From NCBI GenBank assembly GCA_012798135.1, contig JAAZNU010000024.1, positions 1 through 59,220 on the forward strand: a stretch of DNA of 59,220 bases, written 5' to 3'. A program made the translations under genes and the position numbers. The notes beneath the pieces were generated by a model. That model worked only from the letters and a program-made list of their open reading frames with translations. It searched no databases and was not told the DNA's origin. This document shows, piece after piece, positions 23,471 to 31,639 of the stretch (positions are counted from its first letter, which is position 1; the number at the start of each line of letters is the position of its first letter). Origin of the DNA: Veillonellaceae bacterium (lineage in GTDB: Bacteria; Bacillota_C; Negativicutes; UBA1444).

Positions 23471-23832
23471 GATTTTCGCCTCAGCCAGGCGAGCTGGGTC
23501 GCGAGCAGGCCGGAACCGGCCATGATCACGATGCTGCCGGCGACGACCACGGTCAGGATCGCGAGCCCGTGGCTGAGCAGGAGGGAACGGTACTGGACGA
23601 CTCCCACCGCCGAAGGAATGAAGAACAGCAGCAGTTCCGCCAGCAGCAGGTTCGCGCCGGACTCGATCCATTCGAGCCGCAGGATACCGAGCTGCAACAG
23701 GCCGAACAACAGCACGATGCCGACGACGCTGCCGGGTAGCGGCAGGGAAAACTGGGCCACAAGAAAATTCGACAGGATGGCCAGCCCGCATAAAATGGCG
23801 ATTTGTACGGTGATCTTGCCGATACGGTTCAT
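23467..23832 (-). CDS. lrgA: LrgA/CidA-family holin-like protein
   Basis: This 121-aa protein has four hydrophobic segments. The family block LPLPGSVVGIVLLFGLLQLGI is present at about residues 29-50, with LLLAELLLFFIPSAVGVVQY further on. It is the holin-like partner of LrgB, encoded first in the two-gene operon, with GAGGGAGTGAATTCT before the ATG. The divergent LysR-type gene starts 111 nt away, and the arrangement matches cidR-cidAB. Confidence 0.92.
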   Translation of the reverse strand: MNRIGKITVQIAILCGLAILSNFLVAQFSLPLPGSVVGIVLLFGLLQLGILRLEWIESGANLLLAELLLFFIPSAVGVVQYRSLLLSHGLAILTVVVAGSIVIMAGSGLLATQLAWLRRKS

Positions 23833-23896
23833 AGAATTCACTCCCTCTTGGTTATGGCCCGAGTATACAGGAACGACTGTTATGTGTAAAATACAT

Positions 23897-23923
23897 ATAT
23901 AGCATCGGATCGATACGTTATAT
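23897..23923. promoter_or_regulatory. Probable LysR operator between lrgA and its regulator
   Basis: ATATAGC (23897-23903) is mirrored by GTTATAT (23917-23923), 6 of 7 pairs matching. The repeat is centred in the intergenic space between divergent lrgAB and the LysR gene, which is the usual place for a LysR-type regulator to act on both. Confidence 0.4.
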
Positions 23924-23943
23924 CTATGGGGAGAAGAATGCGG

Positions 23944-24843
23944 ATGGAGATCCGGAATCTGGAGTATTTTCTGGAGGTCGCCCGGACCAAAAGTTTTACG
24001 AAAGCCGCCCAGAACTTGTTTATTACCCAGCCCACGATCAGCCGGATGATCAAGAATCTGGAGGACGAACTGGAGGTCGAGCTGTTCGAGCGGCAGGGTA
24101 AAGGAGTGGAGCTGACCGACGCGGGCCAGACCGTCCTGCTGCAGGCGCAAAACATCGTGAACTCGGTGCGGGGTCTGTCGAGCGACCTGTCCGATGTGAT
24201 GCAGCTGAAGAAAGGGCAGATCAACATCGGGTTGCCGCCGATGATCGGCGCCAATTTTTTTCCGCGCGTCGTGGGCGAGTTCAATCGAATCTATCCCCGG
24301 ATTAAAGTCCATCTGTGGGAGCACGGCGCGAAAAAAGTGGAAGACGATGTGGCTGCCGGCCGGCTGGAGATCGGCGTCACGCTGCTGCCGGTGCAGGAGG
24401 AGGTCTTTCAGTGGTTTTCGTTCGTGAAGGACAAGCTGCGCCTGGTGGTCCACCCTACCCATCGCCTGGCGGGACAAGCAACGGTGGAGTTGGCAGAGCT
24501 GGCGGCGGAGGAGTTCATCCTGTTTCAGGAGGATTTTCTGCTGCACGACCGGATCATCAATGACTGCGTGAGCGCCGGTTTTCAGCCGAAGATCGCCTTC
24601 AAGAGCACACAGTGGGATTTCATCAGCGAGATGGTGGCAGCGAATCTGGGGGTGGCGCTCCTGCCGGGGACGATCTGTCGCCAGTTGGACCCGGAACGGG
24701 TCCGCTTGGTGTCGCTGGTGCAGCCGGAGATTCTCTGGCACCTGGCGGTGATCTGGCGCAAGGACCGTTATCTGTCGTTCGCCGCCCGCGAATGGCTGAA
24801 CTTCACGCGCCAGCGGCTGCAGGAAGCCGGTGCGCGTCCTTGA
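23944..24843 (+). CDS. LysR-family regulator, CidR-like
   Basis: This is a LysR-type regulator of about 299 aa. The N-terminal winged HTH (MEIRNLEYFLEVARTKSFTKAAQNLFITQPTISRMIKNLE) is followed by a linker helix and the periplasmic-binding-protein-like effector domain (INIGLPPMIGANFFPRVVGEF; VVHPTHRLAGQ; ISEMVAANLGVALLPG). ATG 23944 gives a 10-nt spacing to GGGGAG; ATG 23938 is the alternative. Its divergent position next to lrgAB makes it the likely regulator of that operon, as CidR is of cidAB in other Firmicutes. Confidence 0.88.
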   Translation: MEIRNLEYFLEVARTKSFTKAAQNLFITQPTISRMIKNLEDELEVELFERQGKGVELTDAGQTVLLQAQNIVNSVRGLSSDLSDVMQLKKGQINIGLPPMIGANFFPRVVGEFNRIYPRIKVHLWEHGAKKVEDDVAAGRLEIGVTLLPVQEEVFQWFSFVKDKLRLVVHPTHRLAGQATVELAELAAEEFILFQEDFLLHDRIINDCVSAGFQPKIAFKSTQWDFISEMVAANLGVALLPGTICRQLDPERVRLVSLVQPEILWHLAVIWRKDRYLSFAAREWLNFTRQRLQEAGARP

Positions 24844-24901
24844 CAAAACCCAGGCGGGTAGGTACTATTTTTTTTAGCAAAAGAAAGGAAGGATGAGTAG
24901 T

Positions 24902-25906
24902 ATGGTAGGAAACATGAATCGGACCAAATTTTTGGCACTGGCCCTGGGCGCGGCGCTGACGGTCGGCGCGCTGGCCGGCTGTGGCGGTCAGAAGAAGGAG
25001 CCGGAGAAAGCCGGGCCGAAGGTGTTCCAGATCGGCGTGCTCCAACTGGTTCAGCACGGTGCGCTGGATGACTCCAACCGGGGCTTTGTCGACGGCCTGG
25101 CCTCCAAAGGGTTCAAGGACAAGGTGAACCTGAAGATCGACCAGCAGAACGCGCAGGGCGATCAGTCGAACCTGAAGACCATCAGCCAGCGGTTTGTGAA
25201 CAACAAAGTGGACTTAATTTTCGCGATCGCCACTCCGGCCGCGCAGAGCGTGGCGAACGAAACCAGGACGATCCCGATCGTCGGCGCGGCGATCACCGAC
25301 TACAAGTCGGCCAAGCTGGTGCAGTCAAATGAAAAACCGGGCGGCAACGTCACCGGCACGACCGACCAGTGCCCGCCCGAACGGCAGATCGACCTGGCGC
25401 TGAAGCTGCTGCCGCAAGCCAAACGCGTGGGTGCGCTGTATTCGTCCAGCGAGGTGAACTCGCAGATCCAGGTGGCGGCGATGAAGAAGTACGCCGAGCA
25501 AAAGGGCCTGACGGTGACGGAAGCCACCATCACCAACGTCAATGACATTCAGCAGGCGGTACGGAGCCTGATCGGCAAGGTGGATTTCATCTATTGCCCG
25601 ACTGACAACACCGTTTCCTCGGCCATGTCCAACATCGTCAAGCTGACGGTGGACGCCAAACTGCCGGTGTTCCTCGGCGACGAAGGTCCGGTCAAGACCG
25701 GCGGGGCCACGGCGGGCGCGTCGGTGAATTATTACAAACTCGGCTTCCAGGCCGGGGAGATGGCGGCGGATATTCTGTCCGGCAAGTCCAGGCCGGCGGA
25801 TATGCCGATCGCCGCGCAAAAAGACGTGAAAGTGGTCATCAACAAGAAATCGGCCGACGCGATCGGCCTGAAAATCCCGGCTGATTTGCTGAAATCGGCC
25901 GAATAA
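24902..25906 (+). CDS. ABC transporter substrate-binding lipoprotein (TrpX/ABC_sub_bind family)
   Basis: This 334-aa protein has a lipoprotein signal ending LAGCGGQ (lipobox L-A-G-C). The mature part is a two-domain periplasmic binding protein of the ABC_sub_bind (DUF534, TrpX-like) family (FQIGVLQLVQHGALDDSNRGF; FAIATPAAQSVANET; GYVKTGG-like PVKTGGATAGASVNY). Relatives bind tryptophan or other amino acids and are normally followed by permease and ATPase genes. Here none follow, so it must use distant partners. Start ATG 24902 is 9 nt after AAGGAAGG; ATG 24893 and 24914 are alternatives. Confidence 0.85.
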   Translation: MVGNMNRTKFLALALGAALTVGALAGCGGQKKEPEKAGPKVFQIGVLQLVQHGALDDSNRGFVDGLASKGFKDKVNLKIDQQNAQGDQSNLKTISQRFVNNKVDLIFAIATPAAQSVANETRTIPIVGAAITDYKSAKLVQSNEKPGGNVTGTTDQCPPERQIDLALKLLPQAKRVGALYSSSEVNSQIQVAAMKKYAEQKGLTVTEATITNVNDIQQAVRSLIGKVDFIYCPTDNTVSSAMSNIVKLTVDAKLPVFLGDEGPVKTGGATAGASVNYYKLGFQAGEMAADILSGKSRPADMPIAAQKDVKVVINKKSADAIGLKIPADLLKSAE

Positions 25907-25920
25907 GGAGCATTGGCGAT

Positions 25921-26637
25921 TTGAGCGGTTTCCCGCTGGCGCAGATTCAAAAGTTGATTTCGGAACTGCAGGATTATTCGGCGCCGCAGGTTTACAATCC
26001 GTGGCGGGATTTCGACGGCGAGCTCGATATCGGGGCCGCCGCGCCGGCGATTCGCCGCCGCCAGCTCGTGCAGTATCTGCAGCTCCGGCTGGACCAGGCC
26101 CGGTATATTTTTGTCGCCGAGGCCCTGGGGTACCAGGGGGGGCATTTTTCCGGCATTGCCATGACTTCGGAGCGGATGCTGCTGGGCTACCACGACCGGG
26201 TCGACGCCAGGACGGTTCTGGGCGGGCCCGGTGAGCGCACCAGCCACTGCGCCAGCAGCGGCATTCGGGAGATTTGCCGGCAAAAGGGTTTCAACGAGCC
26301 CACGGCCACCATCGTCTGGGGGGCGATTCTCGATTATTGCGCTTCGCCCCGGGAGGTGGTCCTGTGGAACATTTTCCCGTTTCATCCGTACAAACACGCC
26401 GACCGGCTGACGAACCGGACGCCGACGCCGGCGGAGCAGCAGCTCGGCCTGCGCTATTTTCAGATGTTGCACGAGGGTTTTCCCTTGACCCGGGTCGTCG
26501 CCATTGGGGCGAAAGCCGATCAAACTTTGTCCCAATTCGGGATTGCGCACGATAGCGTCCCCCATCCGGCCAACGGCGGCGCCAACGATTTCCGGGCCGG
26601 GGTCCGGACGCTTTTGTCCGGCGGCGTCGGGCTGTGA
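25921..26637 (+). CDS. Uracil-DNA glycosylase-family protein
   Basis: This 238-aa protein starts at TTG with AAGGAG ten nt upstream. The superfamily pattern is clear: VAEALGYQGGHFSGIAMTSER (motif 1 region, residues about 61-81), NIFPFHPYK in the middle and VPHPANGGANDFRAG (motif 2) near residues 212-226. It differs from the family-4 type enzyme at 7837 by lacking the N-terminal cysteines, and it belongs to the group usually annotated simply as uracil-DNA glycosylase. It would remove uracil or a related base from DNA. It lies 14 nt after the binding-protein gene and is likely co-transcribed. Confidence 0.82.
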   Translation: MSGFPLAQIQKLISELQDYSAPQVYNPWRDFDGELDIGAAAPAIRRRQLVQYLQLRLDQARYIFVAEALGYQGGHFSGIAMTSERMLLGYHDRVDARTVLGGPGERTSHCASSGIREICRQKGFNEPTATIVWGAILDYCASPREVVLWNIFPFHPYKHADRLTNRTPTPAEQQLGLRYFQMLHEGFPLTRVVAIGAKADQTLSQFGIAHDSVPHPANGGANDFRAGVRTLLSGGVGL

Positions 26638-26653
26638 TCCCACAAGCGCGAAG

Positions 26654-26675
26654 GAATCCGCGGCATAGCGGATTC
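26654..26675 (+). other. Intergenic hairpin
   Basis: GAATCCGC pairs with GCGGATTC across a 6-nt loop between the glycosylase and the FMN dehydrogenase. There is no T-run, so it is an mRNA structure rather than a standard terminator. Confidence 0.4.
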
Positions 26676-26706
26676 GTGGCAATAGCAAGAAAAGGCAGGA
26701 AGTAGC

Positions 26707-27723
26707 ATGAACTATAATGAAGTGCTGGCCAACGCGCGCACCTGTGTCGGCAAATACTGCAAGGCGTGCAATATCTGCAACGGCATCGCCTGCCGAAACA
26801 GCATTCCGGGGCCGGGCGCCAAGGGCAGCGGCGACGGCGCCATTCGCAACTATCAGAAGTGGCAGGAGATTCGCGTCCAGCTGGATACGCTTTGCGCCGA
26901 CCAGGCAGTGGACACGACCCTGGAATTGTTCGGCCAGTCCTTCAAATATCCGTTCTTTGCCGGGCCGGTCGGCACGGTGAGTCAGCACTACAGCGATAAA
27001 TACAACGACATGACCTATAACGAGGTTCTGGTTTCCGCCTGCATGGAGCAGGGGATCGCGGCTTTCACCGGCGACGGGCTGACGGCGCAAGTGATGGAAA
27101 ACGCCACGCGGGCGATCAGCAAGGCCAACGGCCGGGGCGTGCCCACGGTCAAGCCCTGGGACCTGGACACCATCAAGGTGAAAATGGACCTGGTCCATCA
27201 ATCGGGCGCTTTTGCCGTGGCTATGGATGTGGATGCCGCCGGTCTGCCTGTTTTAAGAAACATGACCCCGTCCACCAGCGGGAAATCGGTCGAGGAGCTG
27301 CGAGAGATCGTCAAGCTGGCCGGGATTCCGTTTGTTGTCAAAGGAATCATGACCGTCAAGGGGGCGCTGAAGGCCAAAGCAGCCGGGGCCGCGGCGATTG
27401 TGATCTCCAATCATGGCGGCCGGGTGCTGGATCAGTGCCTGTCCACCGCCGAAGTGCTGCCGGAAATTGCGGCGGCGGTCGGCAACGACCTGAAAATCCT
27501 GATCGACGGCGGGATTCGTTCCGGCGTGGATATTTTCAAGGCTCTGGCGCTCGGCGCGGATGGCGTGCTGATCTGCCGGCCGTTTGTCACGGCGGTCTAT
27601 GGCGGCGGGAAAGCCGGCGTGAAAATTTATATTGACAAACTGGCCGAAGAGCTGACAGAGACGATGATGATGTGCGGGGCCTTCAGCCTGCGCGAAATCA
27701 CGGCGGACATGGTGCGCCGGTAG
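26707..27723 (+). CDS. FMN-dependent alpha-hydroxy-acid dehydrogenase family protein
   Basis: This 338-aa TIM-barrel flavoprotein is of the lactate/glycolate oxidase family. The catalytic histidine block AAIVISNHGGRVLDQ (residues about 226-240) and the flavin-binding LKILIDGGIRSGVDIFKALALGADGV follow the family closely. The N-terminus carries a Cys-rich segment (CVGKYCKACNICNGIACR). This is not found in oxygen-using members and suggests an Fe-S or redox role typical of anaerobic relatives, which often act as NAD- or ferredoxin-linked dehydrogenases. AGGAAGTAGC precedes the ATG. It is followed by a strong terminator. Confidence 0.85.
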   Translation: MNYNEVLANARTCVGKYCKACNICNGIACRNSIPGPGAKGSGDGAIRNYQKWQEIRVQLDTLCADQAVDTTLELFGQSFKYPFFAGPVGTVSQHYSDKYNDMTYNEVLVSACMEQGIAAFTGDGLTAQVMENATRAISKANGRGVPTVKPWDLDTIKVKMDLVHQSGAFAVAMDVDAAGLPVLRNMTPSTSGKSVEELREIVKLAGIPFVVKGIMTVKGALKAKAAGAAAIVISNHGGRVLDQCLSTAEVLPEIAAAVGNDLKILIDGGIRSGVDIFKALALGADGVLICRPFVTAVYGGGKAGVKIYIDKLAEELTETMMMCGAFSLREITADMVRR

Positions 27724-27772
27724 GAAAACCGGCGGCGCCGCGTGATGCGACCAATAAAAAAGCAACAGAGGG

Positions 27773-27818
27773 AACCGGGGGCATTCTGTCGGATGACGAA
27801 GAATGCCCCCGGTTTTTT
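27773..27818 (+). terminator. Strong Rho-independent terminator
   Basis: A 15-bp perfect stem (27773-27787 with 27800-27814) with a 12-nt loop is followed by a T-run. Confidence 0.9.
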
Positions 27819-27910
27819 GATCGGATTTGTCACGGCTGGATAATGCAATGCCGCGGCAACTGCCCTAAAATTTTGATAGACAGCATCCCGAAGAAGAGAG
27901 GAGGTGCTGT

Positions 27911-28486
27911 ATGACTTCGAAGGGATTGCGGATGATTGCCCCGATCTTTACGATAACGGGGCTGTCGCGCGGCATCCTGGCCGGCTTGATTCTGACCGGG
28001 GCGTACTATAACCTGGTGGAGCCGCCGCGCCAGCCGCAGCCGCTGGCGATGGACGTGCGGGCGTTGCTCCTGGAACCGCAAAAAGGCGAGACAATCCAGG
28101 CTGTCGAGACTGTCGCGCCGGCGGAGGTCGAGCATCCCCGGGAACCGGCGGCGAGCCGGGGAGTGCCGCGCGGCCTGCAAGTGGCACTGGAGGCGTCGGC
28201 CTATACCTGCGGCCCGGAATCGACCGGCAAGCGACCCGCCGATGCCGGCTATTGCGTGACAGCTTCCGGCTATCGGCTGCGGCCGGGCGACAAAGTGGTG
28301 GCGATGGGCAAGAAATATCCGTTCGGCACGCAGGTCATGATTCCCGGCTACGGGCTGGCGACGGTCCGGGACCGGGGCAGCGCGATCAGCGACCGGCATG
28401 TGGATCTGTATTTCGAACGGCTGGAAGATGCCCTGCGCTGGGGCCGCCGGAGTGTGACGGCGACAATTTTGCCGCTGGGCGAATAG
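27911..28486 (+). CDS. 3D-domain cell-wall protein
   Basis: This 191-aa protein has an N-terminal membrane anchor or signal (about residues 20-38) and a Pro/Glu-rich linker. Its C-terminal 3D domain (residues about 95-188) has the conserved Asp residues in GLATVRDRGSAISDRHVDLYF and the tail ALRWGRR. 3D domains occur in lytic transglycosylase-like wall enzymes (MltA/YabE/YuiC type), so a peptidoglycan role outside the membrane is likely. GAGGAGGTGCTGT gives a strong start. Confidence 0.85.
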   Translation: MTSKGLRMIAPIFTITGLSRGILAGLILTGAYYNLVEPPRQPQPLAMDVRALLLEPQKGETIQAVETVAPAEVEHPREPAASRGVPRGLQVALEASAYTCGPESTGKRPADAGYCVTASGYRLRPGDKVVAMGKKYPFGTQVMIPGYGLATVRDRGSAISDRHVDLYFERLEDALRWGRRSVTATILPLGE

Positions 28487-28530
28487 CCGGTGAATTTTTT
28501 CGGCCCGACAATTTACCGGATCAGGCAGTG

Positions 28531-28563
28531 GAGAGCGCGCGATGGTGCGGTCTCTATTTTTTT
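28531..28563 (+). terminator. Terminator after the 3D-domain gene
   Basis: GAGAGCGC pairs with GCGGTCTC with one mismatch and is followed by TATTTTTTT. Confidence 0.6.
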
Positions 28564-28588
28564 GTTAACACAATTTTAACGGGAGTTG

Positions 28589-28618
28589 TTTCCACGATAA
28601 AAACAAATATGATATACT
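28589..28618 (+). promoter_or_regulatory. Promoter of the GAPDH gene
   Basis: TTTCCA (28589-28594), an 18-nt spacer and TATACT (28613-28618) lie in AT-rich DNA 76 nt upstream of the ATG. Confidence 0.5.
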
Positions 28619-28693
28619 ATATGAGGATTTTAGACGCAATAAGTGTACTACTTTTCTGAACAATATAATATTTAATATACAGGAGGATGATCG

Positions 28694-29737
28694 ATGGTGA
28701 CAAAAATCGGAATCAACGGCTTTGGCCGGATCGGCAGGATGTGCCTGCGGGCGGCGCTGCAGAACCCCAATGTGCAGGTCGTCGCCGTGAACAGCACCTC
28801 CGATGCCGAATCTTCGGCCCATCTCCTCAAGTATGATTCGATTCACGGCAAACTGAACCTGGACATCGAAGCCGGCGGCAATCTCATGGTTGTGGACGGC
28901 CAGCCGATCGAGATCCTTTCCGACCGCAATCCGGCGAACCTGCCCTGGGGGAAACTCGGCGTGGACGTCGTCATCGAGGCGACCGGCAAGTTCAACAGCG
29001 TCAAGGACTGCGAGGTTCATCTGAAGAACGGCGCGAAGAAAGTCATCATCTCGGCCCCGGCGAAGGACGCGGCGCCCACGATCGTCATGGGGGTCAACGA
29101 GTCGACCTACAATCCGGACCAGCACCATGTCGTTTCCAACGCGTCCTGCACGACGAACTGCCTGGCGCCGGTCGTCAAGATCATCCACGAGAAATTCGGT
29201 ATCGTGAACGGCCTGATGTCGACGGTGCATGCCTTTACCACGGACCAGCGCAGCCTCGACAACAGCCACAAGGATCCCCGGCGCTCCCGCAGCTGCGTGC
29301 AGTCGATCGTGCCGACGTCCACGGGCGCGGCCAAGGCGATCGGTCTGGTGATTCCGGAGCTGAAGGGTAAGTTGAACGGCGTGTCGGTGCGGGTGCCGGT
29401 GCCGAACGTGTCGCTGATCGATCTGGTGGTGGAACTGGAGCAGGATATTACGGTGGAAACGATCAATGCCGCCTTGAAGCAAGCCGCGAAGGAATCAATG
29501 CGGGGCATTGTGGAATATTGCGAGACGCCGCTGGTGTCGATCGACTTTTTGGACAACAGCCACTCGGCGATTATCGATGCGCCGTCGACGATGGTGGTCG
29601 GCAAGCGCACGGCGAAGATTCTGGCCTGGTATGACAACGAATGGGGCTATTCCTGCCGGGTGATCGACCTGGCCGCCTTCATGGGCGAGCGGCTGGCGGA
29701 CGTCGACGAGCCGCTGCGGGTTCGGAACGCCGGCTAA
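28694..29737 (+). CDS. gap: Glyceraldehyde-3-phosphate dehydrogenase, type I
   Basis: This 347-aa protein is slightly longer than the usual 335 and begins KIGINGFGRIGRM (NAD-binding fold). The catalytic SNASCTTNCLAP contains the nucleophilic Cys, with the partner His in the VHAFTTDQ stretch. The C-terminal WYDNEWGYSCRVIDL is diagnostic. It converts glyceraldehyde-3-phosphate to 1,3-bisphosphoglycerate with NAD in glycolysis, or the reverse in gluconeogenesis. AGGAGGATGATCG precedes the ATG. It is a single gene; the phosphoglycerate kinase and triose-phosphate isomerase genes that often follow it are not here. Confidence 0.96.
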   Translation: MVTKIGINGFGRIGRMCLRAALQNPNVQVVAVNSTSDAESSAHLLKYDSIHGKLNLDIEAGGNLMVVDGQPIEILSDRNPANLPWGKLGVDVVIEATGKFNSVKDCEVHLKNGAKKVIISAPAKDAAPTIVMGVNESTYNPDQHHVVSNASCTTNCLAPVVKIIHEKFGIVNGLMSTVHAFTTDQRSLDNSHKDPRRSRSCVQSIVPTSTGAAKAIGLVIPELKGKLNGVSVRVPVPNVSLIDLVVELEQDITVETINAALKQAAKESMRGIVEYCETPLVSIDFLDNSHSAIIDAPSTMVVGKRTAKILAWYDNEWGYSCRVIDLAAFMGERLADVDEPLRVRNAG

Positions 29738-29758
29738 CCAAATATTCGGGGGGAAAAC

Positions 29759-29794
29759 AAAGAGGCCGTCCGGCATGTCCGGACGGCTTCTTTG
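29759..29794. terminator. Bidirectional terminator between gap and rubrerythrin
   Basis: GCCGTCCGG pairs with CCGGACGGC across a 5-nt loop. Flanking A-rich and T-rich sequence lets it end both the plus-strand gap and the minus-strand rubrerythrin transcripts. Confidence 0.8.
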
Positions 29795-29805
29795 CGTAAA
29801 ATGAA

Positions 29806-30390
29806 TCAATAGGTTTCGACGAAGATTTCGAAGTGTGCCTGCGGGTGCGCACAGGCGGGGCACATGTCCGGCGCGTTGGGGCCGGTGTGGATGTAGCCGC
29901 AGTTGTTGCATTTCCACTCGCGGACTTCCGGGCGCTTGAACACCAACCCGGCGTCGATGTTGGCGGCCAGTTTACGGTAACGGGCTTCGTGGCGTTTTTC
30001 GACTTCCGAGATTTTGCGGAACACCGTGGCGATTTCCGGGAAGCCTTCCGCGTCGGCGACATCGGCGAATTGCGGATAGAGTTCGCTCCATTCCTCGTTT
30101 TCGCCGGCGGCGGCCGCCAGCAGGTTCAGCTTGGTGTTGCCCATGGCGACGGGATAGGCCGCATTGATCGTGACCGCTTCTTCATTCATGGACGCGACCA
30201 GGAATTTGAAGAAACGCTTGGCATGTTCTTTTTCGTTCTCCGCCGTTTCCATGAAGATGTTGGCGATCTGCACGAAGCCGTCTTTCTTGGCGATCGAGGA
30301 ATAATAGGTATAGCGGTTGCGCGCCTGCGATTCGCCGGCGAATGCCTTCATCAGGTTTTCCGCGGTTTTGGTTCCTTTGAGGTCTTTCAT
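29806..30390 (-). CDS. rbr: Rubrerythrin
   Basis: This is a 194-aa protein. A ferritin-like diiron domain ([25 protein letters not shown], then [10 protein letters not shown]; second half GEN-x-[13 protein letters not shown]) is joined to a C-terminal rubredoxin domain with [12 protein letters not shown] and [14 protein letters not shown] (two CxxC). It reduces hydrogen peroxide in anaerobes, taking electrons from rubredoxin or ferredoxin. ATG 30390 after GGAGAGTGATCCCA is the correct start. Its presence supports a strict or near-strict anaerobe. Confidence 0.96.
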   Translation of the reverse strand: MKDLKGTKTAENLMKAFAGESQARNRYTYYSSIAKKDGFVQIANIFMETAENEKEHAKRFFKFLVASMNEEAVTINAAYPVAMGNTKLNLLAAAAGENEEWSELYPQFADVADAEGFPEIATVFRKISEVEKRHEARYRKLAANIDAGLVFKRPEVREWKCNNCGYIHTGPNAPDMCPACAHPQAHFEIFVETY

Positions 30391-30430
30391 TGGGATCACT
30401 CTCCTCTGTAATAAATACAATTTAATACTT

Positions 30431-30459
30431 ATTATAGCACAACTGTCGGCAAATGGGAA
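30431..30459 (-). promoter_or_regulatory. Promoter of the rubrerythrin gene
   Basis: On the minus strand TTCCCA (30459-30454), a 17-nt spacer and a consensus TATAAT (30436-30431) lie about 40 nt before the ATG. Confidence 0.5.
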
Positions 30460-30555
30460 AACCTTCACAGGGGAGAGGGTTTGTCATTGCCGGTGAAGAA
30501 TACATATTCAGTAATAAATAACGCTTTCGGGGAATGTAACAAAGGGGGGACGGCT

Positions 30556-31608
30556 GTGAAGCAGAAATGGAATTGGCGCCGCGCCGGACTGGGGATGGCG
30601 CTGGCGTTGCTGCTGCTGGTCGGCGCCACTGTACCGGCCCTGGCGCAGGCGGCCGATCCGGCGCAGGACGGCGGGTTGCTGGGCGTGTACGACAATGCCG
30701 GGGAACGGCTGCTCATCCGCGAACGGGGCGGCCGGCTCGAATTGGTTTATGATACGATGGAGGACCGCGACGTCTGGTTCGCCGGCTATTCCACCTACCC
30801 GCTGCGGACGGCCGGCGATTCTTTCAGGGCCCTGGCCTATTCGCCGTTGCGCCGGGATGCGGCCGGCGTAAGCTTCGAGCGGGATATGGCGGGCCGCGGC
30901 CGGATTTTGCGGATCGGCGGCAAGGAGTACCGGCGGCATTTCTTCGATTTCGAGGAAGGCCGGACCTTCCGGATCAAGGCGCTGCTGGGCGAGGACGAGC
31001 TGCGGCGCCGGGCGTTGGCGGCGGTTCCGCCGGCCGAAAGTGGCGACTTCCGCCAGCCGGATCTGGTGGAGGTAACGCGGCTGGACCCGACGATCAAGCT
31101 GGATATCCGTTATGCGACCACCAACAATTTCATGTGGATTCGTCTGTACGACGAGGCGCGGGCCTTTTTGCAGCGGCCGGCTGCCGAGGCGGTGGCGCGG
31201 GTGCACGCCCGGCTGCGGCAGTATGGCTACGGCCTGATCATTCATGATGCCTATCGGCCCTGGTACGTGACGAAAATGTTCTGGGACGCGACACCGGAGC
31301 AGCAGAAGATGTTCGTCGCCGACCCGTCGAAGGGTTCGCGCCACAATCGGGGCGGCGCGGTCGATATCAGCCTGTACAGCCTGGAAACCGGGGCGGCGGT
31401 GGACATGGGCAGCGATTACGACGAGTTTTCCATCCGGGCCTATCCGACGTATCCCGGCGGGACCTCGGCCCAGCGGGAGCGGCGCGAGCTGCTGCGGCTC
31501 CTGATGGCCGGCGAGGGGTTCACGGTCTACCCGGAGGAGTGGTGGCATTTCGATTACACCGGCTGGCGCCACTACCCGATTCTGAATTTGCGGTTCAGCG
31601 AACTTTGA
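30556..31608 (+). CDS. VanX-type D-Ala-D-Ala dipeptidase, secreted
   Basis: This 350-aa protein starts at GTG 30556 after GGGGGG. It has a signal peptide (about residues 10-33, ending ALAQA), an N-terminal beta-rich segment of unknown role, and a C-terminal peptidase M15D (VanX/DdpX) domain. The zinc and catalytic residues are visible as SRHNRGGAVDISL and EEWWHFDY. LDIRYATTNNFM and GLIIHDAYRPW are further family blocks. With a signal peptide and no vanA/vanH/vanRS nearby, it more likely serves wall dipeptide turnover or recycling than vancomycin resistance. Confidence 0.88.
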   Translation: MKQKWNWRRAGLGMALALLLLVGATVPALAQAADPAQDGGLLGVYDNAGERLLIRERGGRLELVYDTMEDRDVWFAGYSTYPLRTAGDSFRALAYSPLRRDAAGVSFERDMAGRGRILRIGGKEYRRHFFDFEEGRTFRIKALLGEDELRRRALAAVPPAESGDFRQPDLVEVTRLDPTIKLDIRYATTNNFMWIRLYDEARAFLQRPAAEAVARVHARLRQYGYGLIIHDAYRPWYVTKMFWDATPEQQKMFVADPSKGSRHNRGGAVDISLYSLETGAAVDMGSDYDEFSIRAYPTYPGGTSAQRERRELLRLLMAGEGFTVYPEEWWHFDYTGWRHYPILNLRFSEL

Positions 31609-31639
31609 TCCAAGCGTTGCATCGGCAGGAGGATTGGTA

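Noticed and set aside
22787..23791. An N-terminally extended LrgB of 334 codons
   Set aside because: The extension overlaps lrgA in another frame and has no membrane or protein character. The ATG overlapping the lrgA stop is the natural start.
30556..31608. Vancomycin-resistance vanX
   Set aside because: No vanH, vanA or two-component genes are nearby, and the protein carries a signal peptide, so a resistance role is not supported.
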